Of a stretch of DNA of 64,000 nucleotides, positions 50,588-64,000 are shown one piece after another (the stretch's first letter is position 1; each line of letters begins with the position of its first letter). The notes beneath the pieces are model-generated. The model made no database searches and was not told the DNA's origin. It was given only the letters and a program-made list of their open reading frames with translations. The DNA is from Massilia mucilaginosa (lineage in GTDB: Bacteria; Pseudomonadota; Gammaproteobacteria; Burkholderiales; Burkholderiaceae_D). The stretch covers positions 310,001 to 374,000 of the forward strand of contig NZ_WHJH01000001.1 in the NCBI RefSeq assembly GCF_011682145.1. The letters are read 5' to 3'. Both the position numbers and the translations under genes were made by a program.

Positions 50588-51342
50588 CAGATCTCCATCC
50601 ATTTATCTTCAACTACCGCGACGGCCACGCCGTCCAGGCACGTTTTTGGCACCAGCAGCGCGCCGCGCGGACTGGCGACCAGCGCGCACGGCTCGCACAC
50701 CCCATCCAATCCCACATTGCTGCGCACCCAGTCCGACGGCACGCTGACCCACGGACGCGCCGCCAGGGTGGCGCGCGCGAACACGCGCAGCGGCAGGTCG
50801 TGCCGGCTGCAAAATTCCAGCAGGCCCGGTTCATTCGCCTTCAGGTCCACGGTCGCCATCTCGCGCACTTCTTCAATGCCGCGCTGGCCGAGCGCGTGGC
50901 GCACCGCCGCCTCGATCCGCTCCGCCGGCACGCCCTTGCGGCAGCCGATGCCGACCACCAGCGGCTTCAAGGCCTCGGTGGCGGTAGTCACCACCGGGGT
51001 TGCGCCAACCATCCGCGCAACCTTGTAGGCCAGCGCATTGGCGCCGCCTTCGTGGCCGGCCAGCAGCGCAATGGCGAAGCGCCCCGCCTCGTCCAGCACC
51101 ACGACCGCAGGGTCGGTACGTTTATCGGTCGCCAGGCCGTCCAGAAAGCGCACCGCAATCCCGGTTGCGCCAATCACGATCCACTGCGCGTGGCGGCGGT
51201 AGATTTGCGCAAACTGCGCCTTGTGGCTGACGCCTTCCTGCAACCACGGGCGATATACCGCGCCTTCCAACCCGGCTTGCAGCACCGCCGCCAATCCCTC
51301 GCCATGCGCGCGCACCAGCCAGATGGCCGGCGCTGCATTCAC
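50587..51342 (-). CDS. cbiG: Compact CbiG-like cobalt-precorrin-5A hydrolase (CbiG_N + CobE/CbiG_C)
   Basis: A 251-residue protein. The N-terminal CbiG_N region (WIVIGATGIAVRFL, VVVLDEAGRFAIALLAGHEG, GANALAYKVARMVGATPVVT) is joined directly to the CbiG_C/CobE region (VVGIGCRKGVPAERIEAAV, VCEPCALVASPRGALLVPK). The central domain usually found in full-length CbiG, roughly 80-100 residues, is absent. CbiG opens the delta-lactone and releases acetaldehyde in the oxygen-independent route. The start is GTG 51342, which overlaps the cobM stop by 4 bases (GTGA). Confidence 0.82.
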   Translation of the reverse strand: MNAAPAIWLVRAHGEGLAAVLQAGLEGAVYRPWLQEGVSHKAQFAQIYRRHAQWIVIGATGIAVRFLDGLATDKRTDPAVVVLDEAGRFAIALLAGHEGGANALAYKVARMVGATPVVTTATEALKPLVVGIGCRKGVPAERIEAAVRHALGQRGIEEVREMATVDLKANEPGLLEFCSRHDLPLRVFARATLAARPWVSVPSDWVRSNVGLDGVCEPCALVASPRGALLVPKTCLDGVAVAVVEDKWMEI

Positions 51343-52121
51343 GACGCCGCCTCCGCCTTGTTCTTCTTGACGACCCTGAACAGGTGCGTGAAGTCCTTGG
51401 AGTACAGGCTCGATTCGACCGCGACATCCTTGTCGAGCGCCGCGCCGACCAGCATCATCGTGGTCAGGTTCCATTCGCCGCGCTTGGTATCTTCCAGCAC
51501 CGTGCCGAGCGTGCCCTGGTAGATTTTCTGTTCCGGCCAGGTGGCGCGGTACACCAGGCGCACCGGCGTGTCCTGCGGATAGTGCAGCGACAGGTCGCCG
51601 ACGATCTTCTTCAGGTGTGGCCCGGACAGGAAGATGCACATGGTGGCGCGGTGTTCGGCCAGGCGCGCAATTGATTCGAGCTCCGGCACGGCCGATGCGC
51701 GGCCCGAGACGCGCGTGAGGATCACGCTCTGCGACACTTCCGGCTTGGTCAATTCGGCGCCAATCGCCGCTGCGGCGGCGGTAAACGACGACACGCCCGG
51801 CACCACTTCATACGCGATGCCCAGCGCGTCGAGACGGCGCATCTGTTCGGCGGTGGCGCCGTAAATGGCAGGGTCGCCCGAGTGCAGGCGCACCACGTCG
51901 ATATCCATTTCCTGTGCGCGCACGTAGCACGCCTGCTGCTGCTCCAGATCGAGCTTGGCGGTGTCGATGATTTCGGCACCGGCGCGGCAGTGCGTGAGCA
52001 TCTCGGTCGGCACCAGCGAACCGGCGTACAACACCATCTCGACGCTACCCAACAGGCGCGCGCCGCGCAGGGTGATCAAATCTGCGGCGCCGGGGCCCGC
52101 TCCAACGAAGTACACTTTCAT
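51339..52121 (-). CDS. cobM: Precorrin-4 C11-methyltransferase
   Basis: A 260-residue SAM-dependent corrin methyltransferase. VYFVGAGPGAADLITLRGAR begins the fold, followed by YAGSLVPTEML, RLHSGDPAIYGATAEQM, VVPGVSSFTAAAAA and MCIFLSGPHLKKIVGDL. These match CobM/CbiF. ATG 52121 is preceded by AGGAGAG, one base after the cobI stop region. It belongs to the overlapping cobalamin gene series. Confidence 0.92.
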   Translation of the reverse strand: MKVYFVGAGPGAADLITLRGARLLGSVEMVLYAGSLVPTEMLTHCRAGAEIIDTAKLDLEQQQACYVRAQEMDIDVVRLHSGDPAIYGATAEQMRRLDALGIAYEVVPGVSSFTAAAAAIGAELTKPEVSQSVILTRVSGRASAVPELESIARLAEHRATMCIFLSGPHLKKIVGDLSLHYPQDTPVRLVYRATWPEQKIYQGTLGTVLEDTKRGEWNLTTMMLVGAALDKDVAVESSLYSKDFTHLFRVVKKNKAEAAS

Positions 52122-52122
52122 C

Positions 52123-52860
52123 TTATCTCTCCTGCCGTGGTTGACGGCGCACCAGCAAGGTGGCCAGGTAGCCCATCGCGTCGTTAGCGACAAGGTCGCC
52201 GACGCCTGAGGCCAGCAATTCGCCGGGCAGGCCGATACGGCGCGCAAAGGCGCAGTGGTCGGCAATGCCCATCTCGCGCAGCAGGTCGAGCACCCAGCCG
52301 AGGCGCGCGCCGACCTTCATCAGCACCACGATATCGTGGGTCAAAATGTCGCTGCGCAGTTCTTCCGCCGTTTCGGGACATGGCAGGATCAACACCCTCT
52401 CCTTGCCCTCCCCCAGCGGCCACGCCAGCGCCGAAGCGGCGGCGGCGTAGCTGGTAATGCCCGGGAAGGTGCGCTGCGGCAGATCCGGAATGCGCGCGCG
52501 CAGGGCCGCCAGCACGTAGCCGTAGGTCGAATAGGTCAGCGAATCGCCGATGGTCAGGTACGCCACGTCGCGCCCGGCGCGCAGTTCAAGCGCGATGCTG
52601 TCGGCCAGTTGCGCGTAATGCTCGCTCAGGACCGAGCGGTCCGGGTCCATGTTGAATTCGATCTCGCGCAGTTTGGCCGGGTCGATGTCGATCCCGGCCA
52701 GGCACTGGAGCGCGACCGACAGCTCGGTCCCGCGCGCGCGCGGTGCGTAAATCAGGTCGGCGCGGCGCAGTGCGTCCAGCGCAGCCAGCGGCAGATAGCC
52801 GGCCGGACCGGGGCCGACGCCGATGCCCCACAAGGTACCGGTGCGGATGCCGACGCTCAT
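52123..52860 (-). CDS. cobI: Precorrin-2 C20-methyltransferase
   Basis: A 245-residue methyltransferase. LWGIGVGPGPAGYLPLAALD starts the domain. The remaining motifs DVAYLTIGDSLTYSTYGYVL, RTFPGITSYAAAASALAWPL and IVVLMKVGARLGWVLDLL are typical of CobI/CbiL. It methylates C20 of (cobalt-)precorrin-2, the first committed ring step. ATG 52860 overlaps the cbiD stop by ATGA. Confidence 0.92.
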   Translation of the reverse strand: MSVGIRTGTLWGIGVGPGPAGYLPLAALDALRRADLIYAPRARGTELSVALQCLAGIDIDPAKLREIEFNMDPDRSVLSEHYAQLADSIALELRAGRDVAYLTIGDSLTYSTYGYVLAALRARIPDLPQRTFPGITSYAAAASALAWPLGEGKERVLILPCPETAEELRSDILTHDIVVLMKVGARLGWVLDLLREMGIADHCAFARRIGLPGELLASGVGDLVANDAMGYLATLLVRRQPRQER

Positions 52861-53991
52861 GCGTCCACCCCGAGCGCATTGCCGGCCAAATCGAACAGGC
52901 GCACTTCGAGGCGCTTGACCGACGGCACGCGCGCGTGCGCGAGCGCCCCGATGCGATGCTCGATCTCGATCCACACCGCTTTGGCGAAGGACTCACTCTT
53001 TAAACGTTCCATTGCTGCTTCCACTGTGTTTGCATTTTCCATATCGTGCACCAATTGCGCGTCGCCGCCCATCTCTGCGACCACGCGCGCGACGCCGGCC
53101 ATTGCCATGTTGCTCTTGCTCGAATGCGTATCCCAAAACCCGTCCAGCACCTTGGCCAGCTTGCCCGGATGCCCTGCGAGCCACAGCACATCGAGGCTGC
53201 GGTCGGCTTCCCGCAGCGCCTTTTCGGTGAAGTCCAGCGCGTCGCCGAGAAAATTCGCGATCTGCACCGAGCGTTCATCCGGCAAGCCCAACACCCCGCT
53301 GGCGAACTCGCGTCCGATTTTCCCGGGCAGGTAAGCCACGCTGGCGGTGCTCGCCGCCAGCGCCACCCGCACATACACCTCGACCGACGCGATCCAGGTC
53401 GACAGAGACATCGGCTCCACGATCCCCGACGTACCGAGAATCGAAATGCCGCCCACGATGCCGAGGCGCGGATTGAAGGTCTTGCGCGCGATGACATCGC
53501 CGTTTTCGCAGCCGATGCTCAGGTCGAAGCCGCTGTCAGGCGATTCCGCCATGGCGTCGTCCAGCATTTCTTCCACCGCGCGCCGCATCATCTGGCGCGG
53601 CACCGGGTTAATCGCCGGCTCGCCCACCGCCACGCGCAGGCCGGGGCGCGTCGCCGTGCCCACGCCACGCCCGGCAAAAAAGCGTACCGCGCGCGCATCG
53701 TTGCGCCGAACTTCGGCAAAGATGGTGGCGCCGTGCGTGTTGTCCGGATCGTCGCCGCCGTCTTTCAATACCTCTGCCCGCGCTGCGCCTGAATCGGTCC
53801 AATCCACCATCTGGATGGGCACTTCCAGAAAATGCACGCCGTCGGGCAGGCTGACCCGGACGGCCTCGCAGCGCGCTCCGTGCAGCAGCAAGCCAAGTGC
53901 CGCCTTCACCGCCGCCGTGGCGCAACTGCCTGTCGTACGGCCGCGCCGCAGCCCGTTTAACGCCGGGATGGCGAGGTCGAACCGGACCCGT

Positions 53992-54005
<14 letters not shown>
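52857..54005 (-). CDS. cbiD: Cobalt-precorrin-5B C1-methyltransferase CbiD
   Basis: A 382-residue protein. [20 protein letters not shown] near residue 20 is the CbiD signature, followed by [30 protein letters not shown] and [12 protein letters not shown]. CbiD methylates C1 and defines the oxygen-independent (early cobalt) branch of corrin synthesis. ATG 54005 overlaps the end of the cbiX-cobH gene by 14 bases. Confidence 0.9.
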
Positions 54006-55559
<1,554 letters not shown>

Positions 55560-55563
<4 letters not shown>

Positions 55564-56264
55564 GGTGCCGGCGCCGCCTCGATCTGGCTGGCCATCGGCG
55601 CGAGCGTACGAATCAGCATGATGCTCATGTCGGAACAGGTATGGCTGGCGCATTCGAGCAGGCTGCCATGCCATTCGGCTTCGCCGCGTGTCAGGTTTTC
55701 CCACACTTCGGTCGGATGGTCGGGCGAGATGCCATTTTCCAGCAGGTAGGCCGCAATATGCCAGGGCATGAACGAGCGCGCCGCGTCCCACGGACACGGA
55801 ATCACGATCGCGTTGCGCTGGTCCTGCAGCACGTGCACCAGATGGCGCTTGAACGGATCGAGGTCGCCACGGCGGTGGAAGGTAATGAAGGTGGTCTCGT
55901 CGAAGCACACCTTGGCGCGCGAGGCCAGGATCTGGGCCGACGAAATGCCGGGTAGCGATTCGACCGGGTGGCCGCAGGCGCGTTCGACCCGCTCCAGGTA
56001 CTGGAAGCCGCTGAAATGGATGTCGCCCATGAAGACGACCACGCAGCGCTTGCCCGCATGGTGCAGGCGCGCCACTTCGTCGAGCTGCGCGACCTGGTCG
56101 CGGTAGGCCATGCCGATGACGTGGGCCTCGGCCGGGATCAGGCTCTGGACCACGTTCAGTACCGCGTCGAAACCGGCAACAACGTCGGCCTCGCGAATGA
56201 GCTGCGCGCCGCGCTGCGTCAGGTAGCCGACATCGCCGGGTCCCGCGCCTATGCAAATGATCAT
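55560..56264 (-). CDS. cbiE: Cobalt-precorrin-7 C5-methyltransferase CbiE
   Basis: A 234-residue SAM-dependent methyltransferase. [20 protein letters not shown] starts the fold, followed by [34 protein letters not shown] and the less usual [20 protein letters not shown]. Length and the PGISSxQ motif fit CbiE. In many bacteria CbiE is fused to or followed by CbiT (C15 methylation and decarboxylation); no CbiT follows here. AGGAG lies 9 bases before ATG 56264. Confidence 0.8.
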
Positions 56265-56291
56265 CTTGAAGTGCTCCTAAATTTTGTCGTG

Positions 56292-58175
56292 TCAGGTGGG
56301 TGCCAGGCGCGCGCGGATGGTCAGCGCCAGATTGTCGGCCGACAGCTGTTCGAGCGTCAGGCATTCGGCGCCCAGGGTTTGCGCCAGTTGCGCGGCACGT
56401 CCAAGGCGCAAATAGCCGCTCTCGGTATCGAGCACCAGCGCGGGCACGCCGCGTTCGGCCAGCTTGCCGGCCAGGTCGAGCGACTCGCGCCAGGCGTCGC
56501 CATCGGCCGCCAGCGGCACGTTGGCCTTGCCGTCGGTGAGCAGCACCATCAGCGCCGGGGCGCGGTGGGCCGATTTTTCCAGCGTTTCGAGCGCCAGGTG
56601 CAGCGCGTGCGGCAGGGGCGTGCGCCCGCCGGTCGGCAGGTCCGACAAGCCCTGCTCCGCGCGGTCCACGCTACCCGTCGGCGCCAGCAGCAGGTGCGCC
56701 GACTGGCCCCGGAACGAGATCACGGCCACCGTGTCGCGCCGCTGGTAGGCGTCTGTCAGCAGCGCCAGCACGGCGCCCTTGACCGCTTCCATGCGGCGCT
56801 GCGCCGCCATCGAACCGGAGGCGTCGACCACGAACAGGATCAGGTTAGCGCTCTTGCCGACCCGGATTTGCTGGTGCAGGTCGGCCCGCGTGACCTGCAC
56901 GTGGCCCGGCTCGCGCATGGCGGCGCTCAGTAAAGTCGCGCCGATGGCGATGCTGGTCGGCTGTTCGTCCGGCACGGCCCGCACCACGCGGCCACGCGGC
57001 GCGCCCGTCGCTTCGCTGCGGCGGCCCGCGCTGCTGTGGCCCGAGGTCGATTCGACTACGATGCGCGGGGCGGCGGCGCTGGGGGCGGCTGCGAATACCT
57101 GTTCCTCGCCCTGTTCGTCGGATGGCGTTTGCTCGCCATCGTCCGATTCGCTGGCGTCGTCCTGCGCCGGTGGCGGCGGGGAGGCATCTCGCATCAGTTC
57201 ATCCAGGCGGTCGTGATCGAGGCCGGGTTGTTCGAATGGTTTGCGGCGGCGCCGGTGCGGCAGCACCAGTTCGGCGGCGCTGCGCAGGTCGGCCGGTGTG
57301 ACCTGCAAACGGCCATCCAGCGCGGCCAGCGCACGCGATGCTTTGTGCATGACGATGTCCGCGCGAAGGCTGGCCACCTCAAATTCGCAGCACAGGTGGC
57401 TGATCAGGTCCAGCATGGCGTCGTCCAGCACTACCAGCGGCAGCAGGCGCTGGGCTTCCACCAGCTGGCGGTGCAATGCCTGCTGCTGCTCGTCCCACGC
57501 TGCGCAGAAGACGGCGGGATCGGCTTCGAAAGCGATCCGGCGGCGCACCACGTCCGAGCGTACCTTCTTGTCGCGCGGGGCCGCCACTTCGACCATGAGC
57601 GCGAAGCGGTCCAGCAGTTGCGGGCGCAGGTCGCCCTCTTCCAGGTTCATGGTGCCGACCAGCGTAAAACGCGCCGGGTGGCGGATCGACAGCCCTTCGC
57701 GCTGCACCGAATTGACGCCCATCGCGGCCACGTCGAGCAGCACGTCGACCAGATGGTCGGCCAGCAGGTTGACTTCATCTATATAGAGTACGCCACGGTG
57801 CGCCGCCGCCAACAGGCCGGGCTGGAACACGCGCTGGCCGCCTTGCAGGGCACGCGCCAGGTCCACGCTGCCGATGACGCGGTCTTCGGTCGCGCCCAGC
57901 GGCAGGGTCACGAACGGCACCGGGGCCAGGCGCGGCGTGCCGCTGGCGCAGGCGTCGCAATGCTCGGACACCGCGCCGGCGCCGCAGTTGTAGGCGCAGC
58001 CGGCCACGGTGTCGATGTGCGGCAGCACGTCGGCCAGCGCGCGCGCCGCCGTGCTCTTGGCGGTGCCCTTGTCGCCCCGGATCAGCACACCGCCCATGCT
58101 CGGATCGACGGCGCACAGCATCAGCGCGCGCTGCAACTGCGGCTGGCCGACAATGGCGGAAAATGGGAAGTTCAT
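56292..58175 (-). CDS. Magnesium/cobalt chelatase I+D subunit fusion
   Basis: A 627-residue protein. An AAA+ ChlI/BchI module (about 1-340; Walker [16 protein letters not shown], Walker [12 protein letters not shown]) has a four-Cys insertion ([18 protein letters not shown]) likely to bind zinc. An acidic Pro-rich linker (about 360-420) and a VWA domain with MIDAS motif ([15 protein letters not shown], about 455) follow. It supplies both AAA+ subunits that drive CobN in place of CobS/CobT. ATG 58175 begins at the conserved [10 protein letters not shown]; an ATG four codons upstream (58187) overlaps cobN. Confidence 0.88.
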   Translation of the reverse strand: MNFPFSAIVGQPQLQRALMLCAVDPSMGGVLIRGDKGTAKSTAARALADVLPHIDTVAGCAYNCGAGAVSEHCDACASGTPRLAPVPFVTLPLGATEDRVIGSVDLARALQGGQRVFQPGLLAAAHRGVLYIDEVNLLADHLVDVLLDVAAMGVNSVQREGLSIRHPARFTLVGTMNLEEGDLRPQLLDRFALMVEVAAPRDKKVRSDVVRRRIAFEADPAVFCAAWDEQQQALHRQLVEAQRLLPLVVLDDAMLDLISHLCCEFEVASLRADIVMHKASRALAALDGRLQVTPADLRSAAELVLPHRRRRKPFEQPGLDHDRLDELMRDASPPPPAQDDASESDDGEQTPSDEQGEEQVFAAAPSAAAPRIVVESTSGHSSAGRRSEATGAPRGRVVRAVPDEQPTSIAIGATLLSAAMREPGHVQVTRADLHQQIRVGKSANLILFVVDASGSMAAQRRMEAVKGAVLALLTDAYQRRDTVAVISFRGQSAHLLLAPTGSVDRAEQGLSDLPTGGRTPLPHALHLALETLEKSAHRAPALMVLLTDGKANVPLAADGDAWRESLDLAGKLAERGVPALVLDTESGYLRLGRAAQLAQTLGAECLTLEQLSADNLALTIRARLAPT

Positions 58176-58179
58176 GATC

Positions 58180-62299
<4,120 letters not shown>

Positions 62300-62310
<11 letters not shown>

Positions 62311-62635
62311 TGTCCGCCACGAGTGTGTCGCCTTCGCCGATGCGATGGAAAATCAGGTCGGTCACTTCCCTGCCGCCAATCAGGTGTTCGGCGACGATGC
62401 GCCCGGCCGCCGCTTCGTCGACGCGCCGGTACCACACGCCTTCCGGGTACACGACCACGATTGGCCCTTCATTGCGGCACGCGACCATGCAATGGGTGCG
62501 GGTGCGCTTGACGCACAGCTCCGGGTGCGCGTCGATTTCGCGGCCCATGTGTTCGAAAACGGCCTGCGCCTGCACGCCGTTCTCTGTGCAGCGCGGGCCG
62601 ACGCACATGAACACGTGCCGGTCGTGGGTGCGCAT
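62300..62635 (-). CDS. Thioredoxin-like (2Fe-2S) ferredoxin in the B12 operon
   Basis: A 111-residue protein. HVFMCVGPRCTENG at the start and RTHCMVACRNEGPIVVVYPE in the middle supply four cysteines in the pattern of thioredoxin-like 2Fe-2S ferredoxins. Such proteins occur in cobalamin operons (CbiW-type annotation) and may donate electrons to a reductive step such as Co(II)/Co(I) chemistry or CobK. It overlaps cobN by 11 bases and lies 3 bases from cbtA. Confidence 0.85.
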
Positions 62636-62638
62636 CGG

Positions 62639-63403
62639 TCAGCCGAACTTCTTGTAGAAGTAAGCCGCCAGCGCGCCCATGGCCAGCCAGAAGGCGGCAT
62701 TGGCCAACAAGGTCGCGTACAGGAAGCTGCGTGCCAGCTCGGCCGGCGCAGTGCTCGAATGGGCCGCCGGCTGGGGCGACCCGACCAGGTGCGGCACCAG
62801 CAGCATCAAGGCGCCGCCGATCTTGAGCGGCCAGCTCCTGGCGAAGACCAGCAGCGCCAGCCCGCCGGCACTGGCGGCGACGGTGGCGGTCCACCACAGC
62901 TGGCGCGCCAGCAGCGGCGCGGCGACGGTGCCGGGCAGCTCGGGCGGCAAACCGATCGAGGGCGCCACAAAAAACGCCGTGTAGCCGGCGGCGCCCCACA
63001 GCAGGCCCGCGCGCCAGTTGCTGGTGCGGCCATACAGGCTGATGGCCGCCGCCAGCAGCAGCGCATAACCGACGCCGGCGCTGATATTGGCCAGCGCCGT
63101 ATAGAAGGTGCGCTCAAGACCGTCGTCCGGCTGCCAGCCGCCGTGTTCATGCGCGCCTTCGTGGGCACCATCGTCCGCATGCTCGTGCGGCGTGGCGTCG
63201 GCGTGGCTGTGCGTTGGGGCCACTTCCAGTGCCTTCGGCGCGGCGCTCTCGAACACCTCGGCCTGGAGGATGATGGGCGCCACCTGCACCTGCTGCACGC
63301 CGGTCAGCAGCAGGCCGGCGAGGATGCCGGCCGCCGCCGCGCTGGCGATGATGCGGTTAAAGGTGCCCAGGCCCGCTGCGGGCGCGGTGCGAATCAGTGA
63401 CAT
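62639..63403 (-). CDS. cbtA: CbtA-family cobalt transporter subunit
   Basis: A 254-residue membrane protein with about five to six helices. The first (IIASAAAAGILAGLLLTGVQ) is followed by a periplasmic loop rich in His (THSHADATPHEHADDGAHEG, then AHEHGGW), a likely metal-collecting segment. GRTSNWRAGLLWGAAGYTAFF and APSIGLPPELPG are CbtA family blocks. CbtA and CbtB form a B12-riboswitch-controlled cobalt uptake system. ATG 63403 overlaps the cbtB stop by 10 bases. Confidence 0.9.
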   Translation of the reverse strand: MSLIRTAPAAGLGTFNRIIASAAAAGILAGLLLTGVQQVQVAPIILQAEVFESAAPKALEVAPTHSHADATPHEHADDGAHEGAHEHGGWQPDDGLERTFYTALANISAGVGYALLLAAAISLYGRTSNWRAGLLWGAAGYTAFFVAPSIGLPPELPGTVAAPLLARQLWWTATVAASAGGLALLVFARSWPLKIGGALMLLVPHLVGSPQPAAHSSTAPAELARSFLYATLLANAAFWLAMGALAAYFYKKFG

Positions 63404-63591
63404 GGAAAGCCGGCCGAGTGACGGCTGTCGTGCGCCGCGTTGTGCAGCGTTTCCATGGAGGCGAAGCCGGCGCCGAACAGCAGCACGGCGCCAAGGCTGG
63501 CGGCGCACATGGCTTGCACGATGCGTTCCTTGATGGCGGCAAACGGGACTTGTTCGTCAAAGGTGGGGGTGACGCTGTGGATCGACGACAT
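63394..63591 (-). CDS. cbtB: CbtB-family cobalt transporter subunit
   Basis: A 65-residue protein with one helix (AMCAASLGAVLLFGAGFASM) and the C-terminal metal motif HNAAHDSRHSAGFPCH, which is diagnostic of CbtB. AGGAAGGA precedes ATG 63591 at good distance. It is the first gene after the cobalamin riboswitch. Confidence 0.92.
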   Translation of the reverse strand: MSSIHSVTPTFDEQVPFAAIKERIVQAMCAASLGAVLLFGAGFASMETLHNAAHDSRHSAGFPCH

Positions 63592-63754
63592 GGCATTCCT
63601 TCCTAAAGCACTGCGCATAGAGCCAGGCCAATGCAGACGCGCGCGTCTTGCCATGGCCGGCAACCGGGGGCTTGTACTGGGAGAAGGAACGTGAGATGGG
63701 TGCGGTACGCAGCGATCCACCTGGATCGCCCTCCGCGATACAAACGACTTACCG

Positions 63755-63940
63755 CTTCGGCTGGTTTCCGGGCTGGCGAGTGGCGGGGCAAAAGCCCACT
63801 TCCCGGATATGCGCCTTCCCATGCTTTGCACAGTGGCGTGATGCACATCCTTGACTCGCTTACCGTTGCGGGGGCAGCACCGGCTTTGCTCCATGAAGGA
63901 GCGCACCGGCTTCCCATTTAATCCGGCAAACGATCGTTTG
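63755..63940 (-). promoter_or_regulatory. Cobalamin riboswitch upstream of cbtB
   Basis: On the minus strand the conserved B12 element reads in order: GGGAAGCCGGTG (63904-63916), GCTGCCCCCGCAACGGTAA (about 63860-63878), the B12 box GCCACTG (63831-63837), a second GGGAAGG, and CCCGGAAACCAGCC (63759-63772). Order and spacing match the adenosylcobalamin class. Downstream, a perfect 7-bp hairpin (GCGATCC / GGATCGC, 63712-63729) may belong to the expression platform, but no T-tract terminator is seen, so translational or Rho-linked control is more likely. The rest of 63592-63754 is untranslated leader with no gene. Confidence 0.93.
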
Positions 63941-63968
63941 CCAGAACCAGAAGCTTGACTACCGGCGA

Positions 63969-63997
63969 AGTATAGAACTGGACTATATAAATTGCAA
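63969..63997 (-). promoter_or_regulatory. Sigma70 promoter of the B12/cobalt operon
   Basis: On the minus strand TTGCAA (63992-63997) and TATACT (63969-63974) are separated by exactly 17 bases. Transcription from here would start near 63962 and give a leader of about 370 bases containing the whole riboswitch. Confidence 0.8.
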
Positions 63998-64000
63998 GGT

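Overview
The window is GC-rich (mostly 60-70% GC), densely coding, and reads as a chromosome segment from a betaproteobacterium. My best guess is Oxalobacteraceae (Massilia/Duganella type). That rests on the EpsB/Wza-type exopolysaccharide genes, a PEP-CTERM protein, SusD-less TonB-receptor pectin uptake, CbtAB with overlapping cobalamin genes, and intergenic TGTCAG/CTGACA palindromes. The taxonomy is inference; there is no rRNA gene here.

Region 1 (1-14.3 kb, + strand) is a surface-polysaccharide cluster. WbpA (partial at the window edge), WbpB, WbpD and WbpE homologues should convert UDP-GlcNAc to a 2,3-diacetamido-2,3-dideoxy uronic acid. A flippase, a polymerase/ligase-like membrane protein, two family-4 glycosyltransferases, an acyl-transfer-like protein, a HDID-motif deacetylase-like protein, a second DegT aminotransferase, a small PglC/WcaJ-type initiating transferase, a PAP2-like membrane protein and an acyltransferase-3 protein follow.

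Region 2 (14.4-25.3 kb) is mostly on the minus strand. It holds Wza and a Wzc/EpsB tyrosine kinase with an intrinsic terminator, then a duplicated beta-helix lipoprotein and a methyltransferase. A hybrid sensor kinase diverges from wza. It converges on a TolA/TonB-like protein, and the two genes share stop-codon bases. FNR/CRP-like palindromes lie upstream of wza and of the beta-helix gene.

Region 3 (25.4-30.4 kb) has a REP-like repeat cluster, a degenerate EAL protein, a class II glutamine amidotransferase, a molybdopterin-binding protein, a solute-binding protein, a flavin reductase and an MBL-fold protein.

Region 4 (30.4-42.2 kb) is a pectin-utilisation locus. It runs: GntR/FadR-type regulator with an operator inside its own promoter, TonB-dependent receptor, Tat-exported GH28 polygalacturonase, PEP-CTERM protein, and an 1180-residue pectate lyase-pectinesterase fusion. 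A cache-type histidine kinase follows.

Region 5 (42.3-47.3 kb) is an accessory patch. It contains a lower-GC AbiEi/AbiEii type IV toxin-antitoxin pair, two tandem paralogues of an unrecognised family, a short GntR regulator, a zinc-ribbon protein and an unrecognised protein.

Region 6 (47.3-64 kb, minus strand) is one riboswitch-led cobalamin/cobalt operon: cbtB, cbtA, ferredoxin, cobN, chelatase I/D, cbiE, cbiX-cobH, cbiD, cobI, cobM, cbiG, cobJ-cobK, cobW, hupE. It mixes anaerobic-type corrin enzymes (CbiX, CbiD, CbiG) with the late-insertion chelatase (CobN plus I/D), has two gene fusions, and shows no CbiT.
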